Assembly: GCA_011525945.1 (NCBI GenBank)
Contig: WYBJ01000034.1
Location: 1 to 53,201 of the forward strand
Origin: Burkholderiaceae bacterium
Lineage (GTDB): Bacteria; Pseudomonadota; Gammaproteobacteria; Burkholderiales; WYBJ01
Length of the DNA stretch: 53,201 nt
Direction of reading: 5' to 3'
Made by a program: the position numbers and the translations under genes
Notes under the pieces: generated by a model
Databases searched by the model: none
Seen by the model: only the letters and a program-made list of their open reading frames with translations
What the model was told of the DNA's origin: nothing
Part shown: piece by piece, positions 14,101 to 23,100 of the stretch
Layout: each line of letters starts with the position of its first letter
Position numbering within the stretch: the first letter of the stretch is position 1

Positions 14101-17100
14101 CGTTGCCGAGCGAGATCGTGCCGCCGCTGCCGGTGGCGTTGTGACGCGCGCGCAGGGCGATGGCGCCGGTGGCGTTCACCACCGCACCCGCACCGATGGA
14201 CACGTCCATCTGCGCGCTATTGGTCGCGCTGCCCAGACCGACGCCGAAATCGGCGGCGCCGCCGAACGACGTGCCTTCGCCCTCGGCGTAGGCGTCGCTG
14301 TCGTCGGTGGCGCTGACGAGAATCAAGCCGCTCACGTTGACTTGCGCGCCGCCGCCGATGCGGGCATCGACGTGCGGGCTGACGGTGGCGGTGGCAATCG
14401 ACGCGGTCGCGGCGATCCCCAGACTGCCGGTGGTCGATTGCGTCACCACGGGCGCGCGCGATTCGCCGTCGGCGAGAATGGTGAGCCCGGTCGCGCCGGT
14501 CACATCGCCATCCATCAGCGCGCGCGTGGCTCCGGAGGCGACCCCGGTCGCGACGAGCGCGCCGATCGCGGCAATTCCGCCGATGTTGTCGGAATTGGCG
14601 CTGGCGTCGACCAGATTGGTTCCGATCGCGGTCAGCACGATGCCCGCGCCCGAGGCGAGACTCGCGTCGGCTCCAACCTGCGCCAGCACATCGGCATCCG
14701 AGGTGGCGTCGACCACGGTGCCGTTGACGTTCGCACCCAGACCCGTGGTCGGGGCGTCGGCATTGGCGCGCGCGGCGTCGCCGCCGGCAACGTTGTTCTG
14801 CGCGGAGAGCGTGATCGCGCCGCCCGCGTTGACGTGGGTCGCACCGGTGATGCGGCTCACGATGTCGGGCTTCACCTCGGCATTCGCCACCATTACCCCG
14901 ACCGCGGCAAAAGCGCTGAACGACGCGCCGAAGGTTTCGGCATCGGCGCGCGCATCCGACAAGCCCTCGATGGTGACGTCGCCGTCGACGTTGACATCGC
15001 GTGCGACCGAACCGCCGAGACTCGCGGTCACGTTGCCGTTCGCGCGCGCGGTGCTGACCGCGCCGTTGCCGGAAATCGCACCGCCCGAAGGCGCATCGGT
15101 CTCGGCGTCGGCATGGTTGATCGCGCTCGCACGCACCAGCAGCGAGGTAGCGTCGCCCACGCCGCCCTGCAGATCCGCGGTCGTGCTGCCGTTGGCTTCC
15201 GCGGTCGTGCTCGCCGCGCCGATCGCGAGCCCCAGGCTCGCCGAGAGGTTGAACGCATCGGCGATCGCGTCGTTCGAGTTGTACGCGCTTACCTCGACCG
15301 ATCCGGTGCTCGCGGTGAGATTCGAGCCGCTCCCCACCTGGCTCAGGACATCGGCGTTGGCCTTGGCGGTCGGCACCGCCCCGGTCGTCGCGCCGGCGAC
15401 GCCGACCGTGGGCGAGATCGCGCTCGCATACGCGCCTTTGCCGGCGAGCGCGTTGCTGGCGTTGTGATTGTGCCGCGATTGCACGCGGATGAATCCGCCG
15501 GCCACGAGCGCGGTGCTGGCACCCACGATCGCCTGCACGTTCGGATCGAGATTGGCGCGCGCGACGCTGACGCCGATCGAGCCCGCGCCGATCGAAGCGC
15601 CGAGCACCTTGGCCTCGGCATCGTCGGTCGCGGTCGACTGCACGGTCGCGGATCCGGTCACGGCGATGGCGCTGTTCGCGCCGATACCCGCACGGACCAG
15701 CGGCGTGACGTCGACGAACGAGAAGTTCGCCGTCACCGTGATGCCGCCGGTGGCGAGTGCGTAGGTGGTCGCATGCGCATCGACGTTCGAGGTCGCCGCC
15801 ACGCTCAGACTGCCGACGCTGCCGGCATCCTGGCCGATCGCGACGTTGTCGCCGACTTCGGCGATCGTGCCGCCATCGCTGGAAAGCCGCGTGAAGGATG
15901 CGCCGAGCGCGCCCGCACCGATCGCGATCTGGTCGGTCATGAGCGTGATGCTGCGGGTGGAGTTCGCCGCTACGCTCACCGATCCCGCCGACACGATGTT
16001 CGCGCCGTCGCCGATGTAGGCCTGCTGGTTGCTGTCGTCGTTCAAGACCGCGATCGAGGCGCCGAGCCCGATGAAACCGCCCCCACCCGAGAGCGTGGTC
16101 ATCGAGATCGTTTCATCGAGATTGGAGCTGACCGCGATTACGTCGCCCGCGCTCACCGTGCCGCCAAGCGCGGCGAGCGTATTCAGGGCGACCGTGTTGA
16201 TCGAAATCGCCGCGCCGCCGCCGCCGGCGCCGACGCCGACACCGATGACGTGCGTGGTCATGGTCGCGCTCTGGCGAGCGGTCACTCGCACGTCATCGCC
16301 GGCCTCGATCACCACACCGGCCGCGACCGTGGCTTCGGTGCCCTGCGCCGGAATCGCGTTGTTGATGTTCGCCAAGAGATCGGCCTGCTTCGCGCCGCGC
16401 GCATCGAGCTTCCCCGCGGCCGCGGTGGCGGTCGCGCTCATCCGCTCCTGGCTCGACTGCTTGCCGTCGATGGCGTTGCCGTCGTCGAACCCGGTGAGGA
16501 CCTTGCCGGTCTCGGACTGTGCCGTCTGCGCCTGGCGCGTGCCGTCGTTGTCGCCGCTGTCGGTGCCTTCGCCGGAGTCGGCCGTGCCGTTGCCGTTGCT
16601 GTCGACCTTCTGCTCGAGGCCGTTGGCGCTATTGCCGTCGCTGTCGCTGTAGGTCTTGGTGAGCCCGGTGCCCACCGACCAGACCGATACCGCGCCAGCC
16701 ACGCCGACGAAGCCGCCAGCACCGCTTACGGTGTAGCTTTCGAGATCGAGGATGGAAAGGCTGTTGACCTCGACATCGTCCATCGCCTTGATGTGCGCGC
16801 CGCCGAGGATGCGCGCCGAGGTGTCGTTCTTGATGCTGCCGACATCGACCGCGCCCGCGACGCCGACGAAGCCCGCACCGACCGCGCCGGCGAAGGTGAA
16901 GGTGTCGGCCTTGTTGGCTGCGTTGAGGTAGACGCTCTGGTCGGGATCGGCGCCGGCGTTGTTCTGATTGATGCTGGCGTTGGTGCCGATGTAGGCATCG
17001 GTGTCGGAGTCGAGCAGCGAGATCGCGATGCCGCCGGCGACACCGACATAGCCCGCGCCTGCCGCGACCGCGAGGTGCAGGAATTTTTCGTCCGAGCTCG

Positions 17101-20100
17101 CCTGCACGATCACGCCGTGCGCCTCGGCAGCGCTGAAGCTCTCGCCCGCGATGTCCCCGGTAAATATGCCGGTAAGGCCGCTGCCCGCGCCCTTGGCGTC
17201 GACCGTCGCGCTGTTGCCGATGAACGCCTGCGTGTCCTTGGTCATGCTGACCACGAGCACCGAGGCGCCCACGCCCACCGTGCCCGCGCCGAGCGCGCCG
17301 GCAACGCCGTTGACGTCGGTCGAGTCGTCGGCGCGCACGCCGACATCGCCGCCGGCGCTCAGCGTGCTGCTGCCGCCGACGCTGGCGACCGTGTCGTTGT
17401 CGAGCACGAGGATGTTGAAACCGCCGCCGATGCCGACACTGCCCGCGCCGACTCCGGCGGCGATCAGCAGGAGATCGTCCTTGTTCGCCGCCTGCACGAT
17501 CACATCGTCACGCGCATTGACGGTCGCGAACACGCCGATGCGCGCTTGCGTGTCGTGCGTTACCACGGTCACGTCGACCCCGGGGGCGACGCCGACCGAC
17601 CCGACCCCGATCGCACCGGCGATCCCCATGTGATAGAAGTCGTTGCCGGCCCCAACCAGGACGCTCTGGGCCGCGTTCGCGCCCGAGGTGTCGAGGTTCA
17701 CGATCGCATCGTCGCCGATGTAGGCATAGGTCTGGGTGTCGACGATATTGACCGCCGCGCCGATGCCGATACCGACCGAGCCGCCGCCGAGGCTGATGGC
17801 GTAGGTCTCGATGTCGTCGCGGCTGGTCGCCGTGACCGCGAGCCCGCGGAATCCCGCCCGGGTGCCGAGCCCCGCCAGGCGCTGCGCGGTGAAGCTCTGG
17901 TCGGGCGCGTCGTTGTTGTTGTCGGGATTGGCGTCGACCACGTCGACGTCCGGCAGCCCGATCTCGCCGTTGGCCGCATCGGGAATGTCGCCCTCGCCGG
18001 AATCGACGATGCCGTCCGGATTCATCACGCTGGCCGCGCCATAACTGATGCCGATGCTGCCGTCGCGCACGCTAAGCCCGGTCAGCATGCCGTCGGCGGT
18101 CACACGCGCGCCATTGCCGACGAACGCCGCGGTGAGCTTGGTCGTGGTCGTCACACCGGCCGAGGCGGCGATTCCGGCGCTGCCGGAGACGCCGACCGAG
18201 CCGGTGATGAGATCGAGCTCGATGCGCTCGGCGGCGTCGATGACGATGCTGCCGCGCGCATGCACGTGCCCGGCGCCGAGCGATGCGATGAGGTCGCTCG
18301 GATCGTCGCCGATGAACGCGCGCGTGGTGAGATTCGACACGTACACATTGGCATCACCCGCGATCCCCGCCGAGCCGCTCGCGCCGATGCCGGCCGCGAT
18401 CGAGGTGACGTCCTCGTTCGCATCGGCGGTGACGAGGATGTTGCCGTCGGCGTCCGCGGTGACGCCGGATTCGATGTACGCATCGGTGACCTTGGTGAGC
18501 GTGCCGACCACCGCGCCGATTCCCACGCCGACCGAACTCGACGCGCCGACCGATCCCGCCACGGCGACGATGTCGGTCTCGTCGGTCGCGCTGACGCCGA
18601 TCCCCGGATCGCCCGCCGCGGCAGCGTTCTGGGCGTGGACGGTGCTGCCGCGGTCGATGTAGGCGCGGGTGGTCTCGTTCAGCACGTTGACGACGACCGA
18701 GCCGGCGATGCCGGCATCCGACGACACGCCGCCGCCGACCGCGACCGTCACCAGGTCCTCGCTCGAGTCGGCCGCAACCGTCACGCCGGTCGTACCGCTG
18801 GCGCTGACAACGGCCTCGCGCCCGATCGAGGCGCGCACCGTGTCGTTGTGCAACAGCACCGTCGAGGAGATGCCGATTCCGGCGCTCGAGCCATAAGCAA
18901 GGGCGCCGGCGATCAGCTTCGCGTCGAGATCGCCCTGCGCGCTGACCGCGATGTCGCCGCCCGCGTCGAGCACGGTGCCGGTGCCAGCACCGCCTTCGAC
19001 ATACGCGAGCGTGTCGGTCCAGAGCAGATAGACCGTCACACCGCCCGCGGCGCCTACGCCGTCGGTCGCGAGCCCCGCGGCCGCGCTCACCGAAACGATG
19101 TCGTGCGAGGACTGCGCGCGAATGGTGATGCCGTCGGCCGCACGCACATCCGCCGAGGCGCCGATCCAGGCGAAGGTCTCTTCGTCGAGGTAAGTGAAGT
19201 CGAGCCCGATGCCCACCCCGGTCGAGCCGGTCGAGAGCCCGCCCGCGCCCGCGCCGCTGTCGATCTCGGTCGAGCTCACCGCGCGCACCAGCACGTCCTG
19301 GTCCGCACCCGGCGTTCCGGTCTGGTTCACCTGCGCGCCGTCGTCGATGAAGGCGTAGGTTTCCAGATCGAAGATGTTGATTGCGGCCGACCCGGCGACA
19401 CCGAGATCGCCGTTGGAGATGCCGCCGCTGATCGCGACGTTGGTGAGATCGATGTTGCCGAGCGGATCGGGCAGGTCGACGTTCACCGGAATGATCGCGG
19501 CGTTCGCCGTCACGTTCACGTCCGCCATCGCCACGATCACCGCGTCGGCGCCGATGCTCGCGGTGGTGGTGACATCGATGATGTTGAGGCCGACCGCAGC
19601 GCCCACACCCGAGCCTTCGGTGCTCACGCCCGCACCGCCGGCGACGGTCTGCGCGCCGGTGACTTCGTCGGCGCGCACATCGACGTTGCCCGCGGTCGCC
19701 GTCAGATGCGCACCCGAGCCGACCGAGGCGATCGTCGTGACATTGACGTAGTTGATCGCGACCGATCCCGCCGCGCCGACATCCTCACCACCCCCCGCAG
19801 CCAGCCCCCAGGTGCGGAACTCGTGCTCGCCGCTGCCGCCGGGCCGGTCGGCCGTGACGCTGATGCCGCTGCCGGCGACGTTGGCGTTCGCGCCGATGCG
19901 CGCTGTGTTGTCGACATCGGCCCAGGTGAAGCCGACCGCGGCGCCGACGCCGGTGCCACCGCTGAGATCGAACGCGTCGCCGCGCGCCTCGGTGATGGCG
20001 TTGAAGTCGGCGGTCGCATCGACCGTGACCGCGCCGCCGGCGTCGATCGTCGTGCCGGCGAGGATCTCGGCGGTATTCGCGAGCACGAGCACGTTGACCG

Positions 20101-23100
20101 CCACCGCGGCGGCAATCCCGACGCTATCGGATTCGTTGCTCGATTCACTCGATGCCTGGCTGTTGGCGCTGTCGGTCTGGCCTTGCGCCGAGGGCACACT
20201 GCGGTCGTTGCCGGTGTTGGCCTGGTTGTTGGCCTGGTTGTTCGCCTCCTGATCGGCGTTACGCGTGTTGCTGTCGGAGTCGTTGCCCTTGGCGCTCGCT
20301 TCCGCGGTCGCGGTCGAGAGCGCGGTGAAGCTGGAATTGACGCTCACCGCGCCGGTCGCATCGAGGTTGCGCCCGAGTGCGGCGCGCGAAGTCTCGGCTG
20401 CGATCGTGACCGCGACCGATGCGCCCACGCCCACGCTCTCGGCCGCGGCCTCGGCATCGGCCTTGGCCGTGATCGCGTGGAAGTGAGACGCGCTCACCGA
20501 CGCATCACCCGTCAGCGCGAGCGTGCCACCCGCACCGACGTAGGCGAGCGTGTCGCCCTCGGTGATCGTGACTGCGGCGCCGACACCGACACCGACGTCA
20601 CCCTTGGCGCCGTTTTCCGCTTGCGTCTCGGTGCTGTGACTGCCGCTCGCGGCGACGCTCAGGCTGCTCGCCGTACCGCTGATCGGCGTGCCGTTCTGGA
20701 TCTCGGCCGTCACGTTGTGATCGAGATAGTTCACGGCAACCGAAGCACCGACCCCGGCATCCGAGCCGTCGGTCTCGACGCCTTCCACCGGCAGCGCCTT
20801 GGCCGTATTGCCGGTGGTTGCGCTTGCTTGCAGCGTGAGCGCGCCGCCGTTCAACGCGGCGGAGGCGCCGGTGAGCATGGCTGCGCGCGTATCGGTGTTG
20901 ATGACGTGAATCGCGACCGACCCCGCGACCCCGACATCGCCGTCACCGGCGCCCGACTTGGCATCGGCGAGGAAGTTGTGAACCTGGTTGCCGCCGACAT
21001 CGGTCATGCCAGCGGTGATGGCAAGGCCGTCGGCGTTGATCGTCGCGGCGCCGCCGAGCAGCGCCTCGTTGACGATGCTCGGCGCGTTGATCGCGACCGC
21101 CGCGCCGACGCCGACCGAACCCGCGCCGGTGGCGCTCCCGTCGGCTTTGGCTTCGGCGTCGGTATTGGCGCTCGAGGCAATGCTGACATTGCCGCCGGCA
21201 TCGATCGTTCCAGCGACGATCTGCGCGCGGCTCGTGGTCTCGGTGATGTTCAGTGCGACCGCGGCTGCGACACTCACCGAATCGCTGCCGCCCGACTCGC
21301 CGGTATCGGTGCTCGCGGTGCTCGCCGAAGGGTTCGATTGCGTGCTGCTGCCGCGTGCACCGCCGCCGCTCGCCGCCGAGTTGGCGGTGTTGCGCCCGGC
21401 CGCATTCTGCTGATCGACACCGTCATCGTCGGCGCTGGAGTTCTCGTCGTCGGTATTGCCGCCAACGGCGCTCGCCTTGGCTTGCGCGCTGGTCGTGACC
21501 TGACTCGCGGCGCTTACGCCGACATCGCTCGCGGTGGTCAGCGAGCGGGCGATCGTGGCTTGCGAGGTATCGAACTCGAAATTGAGCGACACCGCGGCGC
21601 CGACCGCCGCATCCTCGGTGCCTTCGGCCTTGCCCTCGGTCTTGGTGGTGTTGGTGCTGCGCAGATCCGAGGCCACGCTGACGTTGCCGGTTGCGGTCAA
21701 TACGCTACCGGTGCCGAGGCGGGCGATGCTGTCCTGGTTCGCGATCGTCAACGCAAACACCGGGGTGATCGCGGTTCCACCCTTGGCGCCGCCTTCGGCT
21801 TGCGTGTCGATCGTGCTGTCGGTGCGCGCACCGATCGTCACCGTACCGGCGCCGGTGAGGCCCGCGCCGTCCATCACCTCCGCGCGACTGATGCGATCCG
21901 CGATGTTGATGGCCACCGAGGCACCGACACCGATGTTCTCGGCGACCGCACCGCCGCCTTGCGGCAACGCCTTGGCCTGGTCCTGGCTCGTGCTGCGGGC
22001 GTTGACGGTGATATTGCCGCCGCCGGCATCGACGGCCGCGACGTTGCCGACCCATGCCTCGCTCTTGCTCTTGCCGACGTTGATCGCAAGCGAGCCGGCG
22101 ACACTGGTGTCGCCCGAGTTGTCGCTGTCGCCGGCACCCGAGGTTGCTTGCGCGCTCGCATCGTGACGCGCATCCCCGCTCACGTCCGCCATGCGCGCAT
22201 CGAGCGTGAGCCCAAGCGCGCTCACCGTGGCGCTGCCGATGCTCGCCGCGGTGTTGGCACTCGCCACATCGACCGCGATCGCCGCCGCGACATTGGTGCT
22301 GCCGCTCGCCGCCGTGCCATCGGCGACGGCGGAGGCATCGATATTGCTCTCGGCAACAAGGCTCAGCAGCCCCCCCGCCGAGACTGTCACGCCGTTGCCG
22401 ACGGCGCTTCGCGTGCTGGCCTCCGAGAGGTGGATCGCGATCGCCGCAGCGACGGTCACCGGGCCGTCGCTCGTCTGCGACGATGGCGTGGTCGACGATC
22501 CGCTGTCGGCGGCGCCGTTTGCCGACGCGGTGCTGTCGCCGGCGCCTCGCCCGCTCGCCGTGGTTTCATCGGCGTCGGAGCCGTTGTCCTGAGCGCCGCG
22601 CGCGGCAGCCTTCGCTTCGCTACGCGTCGTGCCGGTGTTGCGCGCCGTCATCGCGACCGCGCCGCTGGCGGCGAGATTGCCGGCGAGTATCGCTTCCACC
22701 GTCGGCGCCGCACGCGTGAACACGAACGAGGCGCCGACCGCGGCGCTGTCGCTGCCTTCGGCGTCGCCTTCGGCCTTGGCGAGCACGTCCCCGCGGTGGC
22801 TCGCGGTTCCCGCCAGCGCGCCCGCCAGCGTGGTCGTGCTGCTCGCTTCCAGGGCGGCGCGCGTGTGCTCGGTCGCGATCGTGATCGCAACCACGGGTGT
22901 GATCGCCGTGCCACCCTCGGCCCCGCCCTTGGACTCGGTGTCGACGTCGCTTACCGAATCCGCCGACAGCGTCAAGCCCTGTGCGTCGAACGTCGTCGGG
23001 GCGAGCGCGCTCGCATCGATCAGCGCGTGCGTCGTGTTATCGGCCACGTTGATCGCGACCGAGGCGCCCATGCCGAGGCTTTCGCCGCCGGCGGCTTCCT

